This document shows, in pieces, positions 43,663 to 51,933 of a stretch of 64,000 bases of DNA. The stretch is from contig NZ_CP120210.1 of assembly GCF_029369745.1 (NCBI RefSeq), forward strand, positions 4,216,001-4,280,000, read 5' to 3'. The notes under the pieces are model-generated. The model searched no databases. It saw only the letters and a program-made list of their open reading frames with translations, and had not been told where the DNA came from. Each line of letters begins with the position of its first letter. Position 1 is the first letter of the stretch. The translations under genes and the position numbers were made by a program. This stretch comes from Amycolatopsis sp. QT-25. GTDB lineage: Bacteria; Actinomycetota; Actinomycetes; Mycobacteriales; Pseudonocardiaceae.

Positions 43663-44925
43663 ATGGGCGATCTCGACCGGATCGACGGCGTCCCGCGTTC
43701 GGCGATCGTGATCGGCGCCGGCGTGGCCGGCCTGTCGACCGCGTGGTTCCTGCAGGAGCGCGGCGTCGGTGTCACGGTGCTGGATCGCGAAGGCATCGCG
43801 GCGGGCGCGTCGTGGGGTAACGCCGGCTGGCTCTCCCCCGGACTCGCGATCCCTCTCAACGAACCCGGCGTGCTTCGCTACGGACTGCGGACGCTGCTCG
43901 ACCGGCAAGCCCCGCTGCACGTTCCGCCGTCTCCGGATCCGCGGCTGTGGTCGTTCCTCACCCGCTTCGCCGCCAACTGCACCGGCCGCTCGTGGACTCG
44001 CGCCGTCGAGGCGAACTCACCGCTGAACGCGGAATGCCTGGAGGCCTTCGACGTCCTCACCGCGAACGGGGTGGACGCGCCGACCACAGAAGCGACGATC
44101 ACGGCCGCGTTCGAGACCGCCGACCAGGCCGCGGGACTGATCACCGAACTGCGGCACCTCGGGGAGGCCGGACAGGACATCTCCTGCACCCGGCTCACCG
44201 CGGCCGACCTCGCCGCGCGGTTTCCCCAAGCCACGGCCAGGCTCGGCGCCGGTGTCCGGATCGACGGGCAGCGCTACGTGGACCCGGGCCGGTTCGTGGA
44301 GTCGCTGGCACGGGCGGTGGTCGGCCGGGGCGGCACGATCCGTCACCGGTTCGAGGTCGCGTCCCTGCGCGCGCACCGCCACGCGCTGAGCGTGCGCTCG
44401 AAGACGGGTCAGTCGGTGAACGCCAACGCGGTCGTGCTCGCGACCGGGGCCTGGCTGGGAGAGCTCGGCAGGAAGTGGGGAGTCAAGGTCCCCGTGCGCG
44501 CCGGACGCGGCTACTCCTTCACCGTGCCGACCGACCGTCCGGTACCCGGGCCGCTCTACCTGCCGGGCATCCGCGTGGCGTGCACCCCCTACCAGGGCGG
44601 CCTCCGCGTGGCCGGGACGATGGAATTCCGGAAACCGGACGCACCACTGGATCCGGCCCGGATCGACGCGATCATCGCCTCGGCGCGGCCGTTCCTGACC
44701 GGCCTGGACTGGGACCGGCGCACCGACGAATGGGTCGGCTCCCGCCCGGTCACCACCGACGGGCGGCACGTGATCGGCGCGACGAGCACGCCCGGGCTCT
44801 ACGTCGCGGGCGGGCACGGGATGTGGGGACTGACCCACGGCCCGATCACCGGACGCCTCCTGGCCGAGCACATCACCACCGGCAAGCAGCCCGAGGCCCT
44901 GCGCCCCTTCGATCCCCTTCGCTGA
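43663..44925 (+). CDS. DadA-type FAD-dependent D-amino-acid dehydrogenase/oxidase
   Basis: 420-residue flavoenzyme of the glycine/D-amino-acid oxidase (DAO) family. The Rossmann FAD site IGAGVAGLSTAWFLQERG lies at about 15-32, and the C-terminal FAD contact GLYVAGGHGMWGLTHGP near 378-394. It oxidises an amine carbon next to a carboxylate; D-amino acids are the usual DadA substrates. Start ATG 43663 has GGAGGAA six bases upstream; the earlier in-frame ATG lacks a ribosome site. With the PucR gene it forms a small catabolic unit. A link to D-residues of the NRPS product is possible but unsupported. Confidence 0.85.
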   Translation: MGDLDRIDGVPRSAIVIGAGVAGLSTAWFLQERGVGVTVLDREGIAAGASWGNAGWLSPGLAIPLNEPGVLRYGLRTLLDRQAPLHVPPSPDPRLWSFLTRFAANCTGRSWTRAVEANSPLNAECLEAFDVLTANGVDAPTTEATITAAFETADQAAGLITELRHLGEAGQDISCTRLTAADLAARFPQATARLGAGVRIDGQRYVDPGRFVESLARAVVGRGGTIRHRFEVASLRAHRHALSVRSKTGQSVNANAVVLATGAWLGELGRKWGVKVPVRAGRGYSFTVPTDRPVPGPLYLPGIRVACTPYQGGLRVAGTMEFRKPDAPLDPARIDAIIASARPFLTGLDWDRRTDEWVGSRPVTTDGRHVIGATSTPGLYVAGGHGMWGLTHGPITGRLLAEHITTGKQPEALRPFDPLR

Positions 44926-44931
44926 TTTCGG

Positions 44932-45108
44932 ATGACGATGCCACCAGACCATGAAATCCCACCCACCGAACAGTCCGAAGTGGACCGGCTCCGCGCCGAG
45001 AACGCCCTGCTGCGCACCGAGAAGGATCTTCTGCTGAAGGCCGCGATCGGGTTCGCCACCGACGCCGGGGCCTTCCAGCGGCGGCACCGCAAGCCAGAGA
45101 CCCGCTGA
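44932..45108 (+). CDS. Small IS3-OrfA-like coiled-coil protein
   Basis: 58 codons (MTMPPDHEIPPTEQ...). The core EVDRLRAENALLRTEKDLLLKAA is the leucine-zipper pattern found at the end of IS3-family OrfA transposase subunits, here without the helix-turn-helix half and without an OrfB partner. It starts six bases after the oxidase stop. It may be a domesticated or truncated transposase piece or an unrelated short coiled coil. Confidence 0.5.
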   Translation: MTMPPDHEIPPTEQSEVDRLRAENALLRTEKDLLLKAAIGFATDAGAFQRRHRKPETR

Positions 45109-45199
45109 CCGACGCGGGACTCACCCGAAGGTCTGTGGGGGCCGGGTCCTTTCCGCGCCCGGCCCTCACGGACGTGACGATCGAAAGGCGATCATCACC

Positions 45200-45679
45200 A
45201 TGACCATCGTCTCGCCAGGCCCGTTGCTCACCTCGCCAGGCCCTTGGCTCACCCCGGAAGCACACGCGCGCCTGGTACGCGAGCTCGCCACGTTGCGGCG
45301 CCCCGGCACCGACGACCGGTACGGCGACGACGAGATCGCCCACCACCTCCACCGGCAGGCACGGATCCGGCAGATCGAAGACATGCTGCGCGGCGCCGTC
45401 GTCGGACAGGACCCTCCCGACGACGGGATCGCCGAGCCCGGCATGGTACTCACCGTCGAGTACGACGACGGCGACACCGAGACCTTCCTGCTCGGCACTC
45501 GTGACGAGGCGGGACACGGCGACATCGAGGTCTACTCCCCCGATTCCCCACTGGGCCGCGCACTGCACGGCGCGAAACCGGGCGACCGGCGGGAATATCG
45601 CGTACCCAGCGGCGGAGCCGTGAGTGTCACGCTGCTGGACGCGAAGCCTTACAGCCGTCATCGGGAGGGCGCTCACTGA
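45200..45679 (+). CDS. GreA/GreB C-terminal-domain protein
   Basis: 159 residues. The second half (VEYDDGDTETFLLGT ... SPDSPLGRALHGAKPGD ... YRVPSGGAVSVTLLDA) matches the FKBP-like C-terminal domain of transcript-cleavage factors GreA/GreB. The N-terminal half is a short helical segment (about 17-68), similar in place to the coiled coil that enters RNA polymerase's secondary channel. It may modulate RNA polymerase under stress, like other non-canonical Gre proteins of actinobacteria. ATG 45200 has GAAAGG upstream, at 45183-45188. Confidence 0.82.
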   Translation: MTIVSPGPLLTSPGPWLTPEAHARLVRELATLRRPGTDDRYGDDEIAHHLHRQARIRQIEDMLRGAVVGQDPPDDGIAEPGMVLTVEYDDGDTETFLLGTRDEAGHGDIEVYSPDSPLGRALHGAKPGDRREYRVPSGGAVSVTLLDAKPYSRHREGAH

Positions 45680-45706
45680 CGGTTCGGTGCGGCGGGCAGG
45701 GTCGCG

Positions 45707-45726
45707 CTCAGGTGTAGTGACCTGAG
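45707..45726. repeat. Inverted repeat at possible IS edge
   Basis: CTCAGGT-gtagtg-ACCTGAG, shortly after the GreA-like stop and before a decayed IS481 transposase. It could be a terminator for the Gre-like gene or the outer end of the lost element. No matching copy is seen on the other side. Confidence 0.4.
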
Positions 45727-45852
45727 ACGTCACGAACGGGTCGACGCGTAGTCGGACGAGCTTGCTTCGAGGCCGGCCTCCGGGTTCGGTGTGGATCGCG
45801 ACATCTGCACCGGCTGCCCGGAGGCTCTTCGCTCGGTGATCTGGTCCAAGGG

Positions 45853-46204
45853 GATGACCGGAAGCACCGCGGTCGCGCTCTGGCGACGAGCTCGGGTTTT
45901 CCCACCGTCAATGGAATCGCTGTCCGGCGAGTGCTGACCGACAACGGGTCCTGCTGCAAAACCCGCCTCTGACGCGACACTCGCCAACGCCGAGGTCAGC
46001 CAAACGCACCCGCCCGTACCGGTCCTAGATCAACGGCAAAGTCGAGCGGCTCAACCGCACCCTTCTCGAGGAATGGGCCTACACCGCCCCTGCCACTCCG
46101 AACGCCGCAACGCCTACCCCGGCTGACTGCACACCTACAATCACCACTGCGGCTACACCGCACTCGGCCCCCCGCATTCCCAAACTCCAGGCCAATACAT
46201 CTAG
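45853..46204 (+). pseudogene. Decayed IS481-family transposase remnant
   Basis: Fragments of an integrase-core transposase appear in shifting frames: TGSTAVALWRRA, then GIAVRRVLTDNGSC, then INGKVERLNRTLLEEWAY, then LHTYNHHCGYTAL and GQYI before a stop. These are the order and motifs of the C-terminal half of IS481 transposases (DDE core with the N-G-K-V-E-R segment). Frameshifts and internal stops rule out function. The N-terminal half is missing. The remaining bases 45680-45852 hold no recognisable gene. Confidence 0.75.
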
Positions 46205-46289
46205 TCATCTACTTGCTTTGAGCAATCGTCGTTTGCGACCCAATCACCCGCCAGTGGTAAACGTGCCAGATACATTATTGCTTAAAATT

Positions 46290-46305
46290 ACGAACGCGTG
46301 TTCGA
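46290..46305. promoter_or_regulatory. LexA (SOS) box
   Basis: ACGAACGCGTGTTCGA matches the actinobacterial LexA consensus TCGAACnnnnGTTCGA at every position but the first. It lies in an AT-rich promoter-like stretch 15 bases before the ATG at 46320. Confidence 0.65.
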
Positions 46306-46319
46306 ATAATTGCGGTATT

Positions 46320-46757
46320 ATGGAGGGGTGTCTGACGCTCGCCTCTTGGCAACGTCTGGGAGAACCACCCTCGGCGACCGAGGCCGCTGAGTCGCTCAAC
46401 GAGCGCCCGGACTTGATCTGGGAGTGGGGTGAAAGCGGCCGCGACGGCAGGGCCGGTCCCCTGTGGGCCGAATCGGGCGCGGCGCTGCACGAACCCTGGA
46501 TGGCCTACCCCGGCGTCGTCCCTTTCGGCCAGCTCCAGGGGCACTCCACGGTCGTGCGGTTCACCGACCGGACCTGGCGGTGCGCCGGACGGATCCGGCA
46601 ACGCACGACGGTCGATTGGCACGCCCGCCACGTTCGCGTCCGGGTCGGAGGGCGCGTGTTCATCGGTGTCGATCCGGGACATGGCCGCACCGGCGCCGCC
46701 GAGTGGTGGCCGCTGGTCCTCGACGATGCCCGCGTCACGGCCCAGAGCCCGCGTTAG
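46320..46757 (+). CDS. Hypothetical protein downstream of a LexA box
   Basis: 145 residues (MEGCLTLASWQRLGEPP...). It is rich in Trp, Arg and Gly and has no recognised domain; it lacks signal peptide and membrane segments. ATG 46320 is preferred to an upstream in-frame ATG because the sequence before it is AT-rich promoter DNA with the SOS box. There is no clear ribosome site. If the start is at the SOS box, the message would be nearly leaderless, which is common in actinomycetes. Placement next to an IS remnant fits a transferred or orphan gene. Confidence 0.5.
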   Translation: MEGCLTLASWQRLGEPPSATEAAESLNERPDLIWEWGESGRDGRAGPLWAESGAALHEPWMAYPGVVPFGQLQGHSTVVRFTDRTWRCAGRIRQRTTVDWHARHVRVRVGGRVFIGVDPGHGRTGAAEWWPLVLDDARVTAQSPR

Positions 46758-46767
46758 ATCGTCTTGT

Positions 46768-47108
46768 GTGGACGTCGACGAGCACCGCCATCTGTTCGGC
46801 GTCGTCCATCACGAAACCGGCTGGGAACCCGATGTTCCACCACTCCCGCGCGGGGTCTCGGCGGGACTCGTCGTCGACCCAGCCACCGGCTGGATCGACG
46901 CGGTGAACCAGCCGAGGCGACGGTCGCCGAAAAGCGGGCCGCGGCCGATCCCGAAGTCGATGAACTGCGGCGATTGCTCTGCGCCGAGCCACGCGGGCAC
47001 GCCCCCAGGTACGGCGGGTTCGTCGTGGCCCGAACGATCCGGCTGCCCATTTCGGCGGAATTCCGAGGCGATCCGGCCATACGGTTTCCAAGAGCGTCGG
47101 AGTGGTGA
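46768..47108 (+). pseudogene. Frameshifted hypothetical gene
   Basis: From GTG 46768 the frame reads MDVDEHRHLFGVVHHETG ... GLVVDPATGWIDAV. Then, after a shift near 46905, another frame continues EATVAEKRAAADPEVDEL ... RTIRLPISAEFRGDPAIRF to a stop at 47108. Both halves have typical coding composition, so this is probably one gene of about 113 residues broken by an indel (or a sequencing error). Function unknown. The next 190 bases (47109-47300) show no gene. Confidence 0.45.
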
Positions 47109-47300
47109 TGCAGGACTGGACGATGGCCGGCCTGCTGACTCGAGCATGCCTCGGGCGGGCAACGTGAACATGCGGTATCAGCGACCTTCACGCTCGCGGA
47201 GCACGCGGGCTTCCCGGCGGCGCGAATCCGCTCGTTTCGGCCAGTTGTGAATCAGGTCGTAACCCGAGATGCCCTTGCCGAAGCTGCCGTGCGGCAAGCC

Positions 47301-47347
47301 CGAGCGTGGAGATCCGGGACCGCACGTGTCCCGAATCCCCACGCTCG
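47301..47347. terminator. Long hairpin after the aldehyde oxidoreductase operon
   Basis: Two 20-base arms (47301-47320 and 47328-47347) pair over their whole length except two positions that become wobble pairs, around a seven-base loop. It begins one base beyond the stop of the minus-strand gene ending at 47349. Confidence 0.7.
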
Positions 47348-47348
47348 C

Positions 47349-49526
47349 CTAGGACTCGTCGAGGAGATCCTCGAGCAGGATGGGAATGTGCCGGACCCGG
47401 ATGCCGGTGGCGTTGTGGACGGCGTTCGCGACCGCCGCCGCCATGCCGACGATGCCGATCTCGCCCAGCCCTTTCGCGCCGACCGAGTTGTGCAGCGTGT
47501 CCGGGTACTCGACGAAGTGGACGTCGACCTCGGGGATGTCCGCGTTCACCGGGATCAGATAGCTCGCGAGGTCACCGTTGGCGAAGCGTCCGTTGTCCTC
47601 GACCTCCAGACCCTCGTGCAGAGCGGCCGAAACACCCCAGATCATGCCCCCGATGATCTGGCTTCGCGCCGCCACCGGATTGACGATCCGGCCGGAGTCG
47701 AATACGCCGAGCATGCGGGACACCCGGATCTCCCGTGTCCACTTGTGCACGCGGACTTCGCAGAACTGGGCGCCGAACGAGCTGAACGAATGTTTTGTCA
47801 CCTCTTCGCCGGGCGCCGAGGAACCGGTCACCGACAGCGAGGGACGCTTCAGTGCCCCCAACAGCTCGCCGAAGGTCATCGTCCGGTCTCCGGCCAGCAC
47901 GCGGCCGTCCGCATAGGACACGTCCATGCCGTCGAACGGCGCGCCCGGCGCCGAGGCCAGCGCCAGCAGTTCGTCGATCGCCTTGGCGGCGGCGATCATG
48001 ATGGCCGTTCCCGCGCTCGCGGTGGCCGTCGAGCCGCCGGACATGCCCCCGGGCGGCAGCTTCGAATCACCGAGCCGCGGCGTCACCCGATCCGGCGAGA
48101 TGTCCAGCGATTCGCCACCCACCAGGGAAAGCACGGTCAGCAGGCCTGTTCCCGGGTCCGCTCCGCTGGTCGCGACGACGGCCGTGTCGTCGGGCAGCAA
48201 GGTGACCTCGACCGTCGCCGGGAAGCGCAAGGCGGGAAACATGGCCGTCGCCGTTCCCATGCCCACGAGCCAGTCTCCGTCGGCCCGTCCTCGAGGCGCG
48301 CGATCCACCCAGCCGAACCGCGTGGCGCCGATGCGGAAGCATTCGTCGAGATGCTTGCTCGACCATTGCAGATCCTTACCGGGTGGAGCGGTCGAGTTGT
48401 TTCGCTGACGCAGCTCGATCGGGTCCATGCCCAACGAGACCGCGAGTTCGTCGATCGCGCTCTCCAGCGCGAAAGACCCGGGTGCCTCGCCCGGTGCCCG
48501 CATGAAGGTGGTCGGCGGGAGGTTCAGCGGCACGATTTTCTGGCTGATGGCCAGGTTCCGAGTGGCGTACCACTCGCGGGAGGTGCCGTGCGACGTCGGC
48601 TCGACGAACGACCGGTCCAGCGGTGTGCTGCACCACGAGTCGTGGCGCAGGGCGGTGAGCGTACCGTCGTGTTCCGCGCCGAGGGCGATCTTCTGCACCG
48701 TCGCGGCACGGCCCGCGGTCGCGGTGAAAACCTGTTCCCGGCTGAGCACGGCTTTCACCGGCCGTCCGAGCACCCTGGCCGCCGCCGCGGCCAGGAACGC
48801 CGGGATCGAGGTGCGGCCCTTGCCGCCGAACGCCCCGCCCACGAACGGATTCACCGCGTGCACCTCGGACGGCTCTGTGCCCAGTGCCATCGCCAGCTCC
48901 GCCGCTTGAAGGTTGGCTGCCTGGTTGCCGCTGTGGATCGTCAGGCCATCGGGCACCCACACCGCGACCGCGGAGTGCGGCTCCAACGCGGCGTGGTTCT
49001 GGGGCGCGGTGGTGTAGGTGGCTTCGACGACCACCGGGCTCGCGGCGAGCGCGTCCTCGATGGACTCGACCCCGGGAGCGAGAACGGCGAGGGTGGCTGG
49101 TCCACCGTCCCTCCCGGGTGGCGCGTCTTCCGCCGAAGCCAGGCCGTCCTCCAACGAAGTCAGAGCGGGCCTCGTCAGGTAGGAGACCTCGACGAGCATC
49201 GCCGCGTCGCGCGCCTGCTCATAGGTTTCGGCCACCACGAAGCCGATCGGCTGGCCGTAGTAGGTGACTTCCTTGTCCTGCAAAGGAACCCAGGTCTCAC
49301 CCATGAACGGTGTAGCCGGGGTGTCCAGTTCCAGCGGGTCGAACGGCGTGTACACATCGATCACGCCCGGAGCGCCCTTCGCCGCCGTGACGTCCATCGC
49401 CTCGATCTCACCGTGCGCGATCGTGCTGAGCACGACGTACCCGTGGACCAGCCCGGGGAAGGTGTGATCCGCCCCGTATTCGGCCCGGCCGGTGACTTTC
49501 AGCGGCCCGTCCACCCGGCTGGTCAT
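47349..49526 (-). CDS. Molybdenum-cofactor subunit of aldehyde oxidoreductase (PaoC/YagR-type)
   Basis: 725-residue catalytic subunit of a xanthine oxidase-family enzyme that hydroxylates aldehydes or N-heterocycles. Family signatures: AEYGADHTFPGLVHG near the N-terminus, NPFVGGAFGGKG in the substrate/Moco region, FMRAPGEAPGSFALE, and the C-terminal GAKGLGEIG, which carries the catalytic glutamate. Start ATG 49526 overlaps the stop of the FAD subunit by one base, so it is translationally coupled. The gene is last in the three-gene operon and is followed by a hairpin. Moco cytidylylation and insertion factors must be elsewhere. Confidence 0.93.
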   Translation of the reverse strand: MTSRVDGPLKVTGRAEYGADHTFPGLVHGYVVLSTIAHGEIEAMDVTAAKGAPGVIDVYTPFDPLELDTPATPFMGETWVPLQDKEVTYYGQPIGFVVAETYEQARDAAMLVEVSYLTRPALTSLEDGLASAEDAPPGRDGGPATLAVLAPGVESIEDALAASPVVVEATYTTAPQNHAALEPHSAVAVWVPDGLTIHSGNQAANLQAAELAMALGTEPSEVHAVNPFVGGAFGGKGRTSIPAFLAAAAARVLGRPVKAVLSREQVFTATAGRAATVQKIALGAEHDGTLTALRHDSWCSTPLDRSFVEPTSHGTSREWYATRNLAISQKIVPLNLPPTTFMRAPGEAPGSFALESAIDELAVSLGMDPIELRQRNNSTAPPGKDLQWSSKHLDECFRIGATRFGWVDRAPRGRADGDWLVGMGTATAMFPALRFPATVEVTLLPDDTAVVATSGADPGTGLLTVLSLVGGESLDISPDRVTPRLGDSKLPPGGMSGGSTATASAGTAIMIAAAKAIDELLALASAPGAPFDGMDVSYADGRVLAGDRTMTFGELLGALKRPSLSVTGSSAPGEEVTKHSFSSFGAQFCEVRVHKWTREIRVSRMLGVFDSGRIVNPVAARSQIIGGMIWGVSAALHEGLEVEDNGRFANGDLASYLIPVNADIPEVDVHFVEYPDTLHNSVGAKGLGEIGIVGMAAAVANAVHNATGIRVRHIPILLEDLLDES

Positions 49527-50485
49527 CAGCGGCTCCCCTCGGTCAGTTCGAGCAGTGCGCGGACGATGGTCCGCCGCAACAACGACGTCTTGAATCCGTT
49601 CCCGGACAGCGGGCGCGCGCCCTCGGCGGCCAGCGCCGCGGCATCTTCGAAGGCCGAGACCGTCGCGGGCGCGCCGCGCAAGGCGGCCTCGACCGCGGGC
49701 AGCCGCCAAGGCACCGTCGCCACGCCACCGGCCGCGACCCTGGCGTCGACGATCCGCGAGTCCTCGACCCGCAGCGCGACCGCGGCCGAGCACAGCGCGA
49801 ACTCGTAGGACTGCCTGTCGCGCACCTTGACGTAGGTGGAGTTCGACGCCCAGTCCAGTCGCGGAACCACGACTTCGGCGATCAGCTCGCCGGGCTGGAG
49901 GTCGGTCTCCACCTCGGGGGTGTCACCCGGCTGCCGGTGGAAAGAAGCCAGTTCGACAACACGGGTCCCGGTCGTGCTGACCAGCCGGAGTCGCGCGTCG
50001 AGGGCGACCAGGGCGACCGCCACGTCGCTGGCGTGGGTCGCCACGCACGAATCGCTCGTGCCCAGCACCGCGTGCATCCGGTTGGCACCCGAGATCGCCG
50101 GACAGCCGCTGCCGGGTATCCGCCGGTTGCACGGCATGGCGACGTCCCGGAAGTACGAGCAGCGGGTGCGCTGCATCAGGTTCCCCCCGATGCTGGCCAT
50201 GTTCCGGATCTGCTGGGACGCGCTGAGCAGCAGTGCCCGTGAGATCGCCGGATACACCCCGGGGTGTGCGGCGATGTCGCCCATCCGCTCCAGCGCACCG
50301 ATCCTGAGCCCGTCGGCGGTGTCGATACCCCGCAGCGGCACCGCGTTGATGTCCAGGACCTGCGGTGGCGTCAGGACGTTGAGTTTCATCAGGTCGACGA
50401 GCGTGGTCCCGCCCGCCAGGAAGGTGCCGGGTGAAGAGACCGCCGCCTCGACGGTCTCGGGCGCGAGCAGCTCAAAGGGACGCAT
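49526..50485 (-). CDS. FAD-binding subunit with extra Fe-S loop (PaoB/YagS-type)
   Basis: 319-residue electron-transfer subunit. The FAD pyrophosphate site is LAGGTTLVDLMK, and the second site IRNMASIGGNLMQRTRC. Immediately after it comes a cysteine-rich loop: RCSYFRD, PCNRR, GSGCPA and TSDSCVATH. The same four-cysteine arrangement binds an additional 4Fe-4S cluster in E. coli PaoB, which separates it from ordinary FAD subunits. Start ATG 50485 lies 14 bases inside the end of the Fe-S subunit gene; the open frame upstream is antisense-like. It passes electrons between the 2Fe-2S subunit and an external acceptor. Confidence 0.92.
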   Translation of the reverse strand: MRPFELLAPETVEAAVSSPGTFLAGGTTLVDLMKLNVLTPPQVLDINAVPLRGIDTADGLRIGALERMGDIAAHPGVYPAISRALLLSASQQIRNMASIGGNLMQRTRCSYFRDVAMPCNRRIPGSGCPAISGANRMHAVLGTSDSCVATHASDVAVALVALDARLRLVSTTGTRVVELASFHRQPGDTPEVETDLQPGELIAEVVVPRLDWASNSTYVKVRDRQSYEFALCSAAVALRVEDSRIVDARVAAGGVATVPWRLPAVEAALRGAPATVSAFEDAAALAAEGARPLSGNGFKTSLLRRTIVRALLELTEGSR

Positions 50486-50924
50486 CGGCCCTCCTCGCCT
50501 GCTCGACCGCCGCGATGATGTTCGGGTACGCCGCGCACCGGCAGAGGTTGCCGGACATGAACTCACGGACGTCCTCGACGTCCTGTTCGACGGCGGCGAC
50601 GGCCGACATGATCTGCCCGGAGGTGCAGAATCCGCACTGGAGGGCGTCGCGGTCGACGAACGCCTGCTGGACCGGATGCAACCGATCCTCTGTGGACAGT
50701 CCTTCGACCGTGGTCACCGGCTGCTTCACGGTGGCGGCCAAGGTGAGGCAGGACAGCACCGGCCGTCCGCCGACGTGCACCGTGCAGGCGCCGCACTGCC
50801 CTCTGTCACAGCCTTTCTTCGGGCCGGTGACGGCGAGCCGCTCCCGCAGCGCGTCCAGCAGGGTCACCCCGGGTTCGAGACTCAGGTGTTCCGTCCTGCC
50901 GTTGACTTCGAGTGAGATGTCCAC
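50472..50924 (-). CDS. 2Fe-2S subunit of aldehyde oxidoreductase (PaoA/YagT-type)
   Basis: 150 residues with two 2Fe-2S clusters: a plant-type cluster at Cys39, 44, 47 and 59 (GCDRGQCGAC ... LSC) and a helical-domain cluster at Cys97, 100, 128 and 130 (QCGFCTSG ... LCRC). First gene of the operon. GTG 50924 is chosen because GGAAAGAGA lies just upstream; the frame is open to 50954. Unlike E. coli PaoA there is no twin-arginine signal, so the enzyme should be cytosolic. A TetR gene is divergent, with a clear palindrome between. Confidence 0.93.
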   Translation of the reverse strand: MDISLEVNGRTEHLSLEPGVTLLDALRERLAVTGPKKGCDRGQCGACTVHVGGRPVLSCLTLAATVKQPVTTVEGLSTEDRLHPVQQAFVDRDALQCGFCTSGQIMSAVAAVEQDVEDVREFMSGNLCRCAAYPNIIAAVEQARRADASL

Positions 50925-51034
50925 TGGATCTCTTTCCGCAGATCGTCCGGGCACGGGCCCGACGGCGTAGGTTGAGGTGGTGGGAGGCTGTTCGCGAACC
51001 GAACCGGATATTCATCCGCTTCAATTTTCAAGTT

Positions 51035-51052
51035 AGCGGATTACAATCCGCT
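51035..51052. promoter_or_regulatory. TetR-type operator palindrome
   Basis: AGCGGATTACAATCCGCT is a perfect 8-base inverted repeat with a two-base centre, in the 220-base gap between the aldehyde oxidoreductase operon and the divergent TetR gene. A half-site (ATCCGCTT) occurs about 20 bases away. Confidence 0.75.
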
Positions 51053-51145
51053 TGGCAATGTCGATGTTTCCCCCTGGAGTCGCTCCAGGTCACCCGGGTT
51101 CCTCGGCTACATTCACCGGAACGGCACCGGCGGACGGGAGGGAAG

Positions 51146-51721
51146 ATGACGACGGGATCGGTCAATCCCCGGCGCGCGGACACCCGGCGCAACCACGAGC
51201 GCATCCTCGCCGCCGCGGCGAAGTCACTGGCCTGCTCGGGCGAAGTGTCGTTCAACGCCATCGCGAAACAGGCCGAGGTCGGTGTCGGCACGGTGTACCG
51301 GCACTTCCCCACCCCGGAAGCCCTCATCCTGGCGGTCTACCAGCGCGAAGTACGCCAGCTCGTCGACATCGTGCCGAGCCTGCTCGAGAAATACTCGCCA
51401 GAGCAGGCTTTCCGGACGTGGACCACCGATCACCTGGCGCATTACATGATGACCAAACGCGGCCTCGCCGAAGCCTTTCGTGCCGCCACGGCCTCGCGCG
51501 GCGAGCTGCCCGCGGGGGCCTACGAGGCCATGGTCGGCGCGGTGTTCAAGCTGTTGCAGGCGAATGTCGACGCCGGCACCGTCCGCCCGGACCTGAAGCC
51601 CGAGACCGTCCTGCGTGGGCTGGGCGGCCTGCTGTACCTCGACCCGAAGGGTGAGTGGCGGCGCGACGTCGCGAGCCTCCTCGACTTGCTGTGGCGCGGG
51701 ATGGGCACCGTCCGGTCCTGA
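51146..51721 (+). CDS. TetR family regulator, divergent from the aldehyde oxidoreductase operon
   Basis: 191 residues. The N-terminal helix-turn-helix contains ILAAAAKSLACSGEVSFNAIAKQAEVGVGTVYRHFPT at about 19-55; the C-terminal ligand domain is of the usual helical type. ATG 51146 follows GGAGGGAA. It most likely represses the operon and itself through the palindrome at 51035-51052, with an aldehyde or related substrate as inducer. That is inference from position. Confidence 0.88.
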   Translation: MTTGSVNPRRADTRRNHERILAAAAKSLACSGEVSFNAIAKQAEVGVGTVYRHFPTPEALILAVYQREVRQLVDIVPSLLEKYSPEQAFRTWTTDHLAHYMMTKRGLAEAFRAATASRGELPAGAYEAMVGAVFKLLQANVDAGTVRPDLKPETVLRGLGGLLYLDPKGEWRRDVASLLDLLWRGMGTVRS

Positions 51722-51933
51722 CGTCGCTCAGAGATCACCTCGGCACCGGGAAAGTCCGCAGACCGGCGATGTGCTCCTGAAGCGAAACCCACACTCGTCC
51801 GGCCGGTCCGACTTCGACCACCGGGCATCGAGGAAGGGGCGCTACGACATGCGCACCCGGCCGAGGTATTTCTGTCGCAGTTTCGAAAATTACGGCGACC
51901 CCGGACGGCTCCGTGTTACGTCCAATGCGTTAT

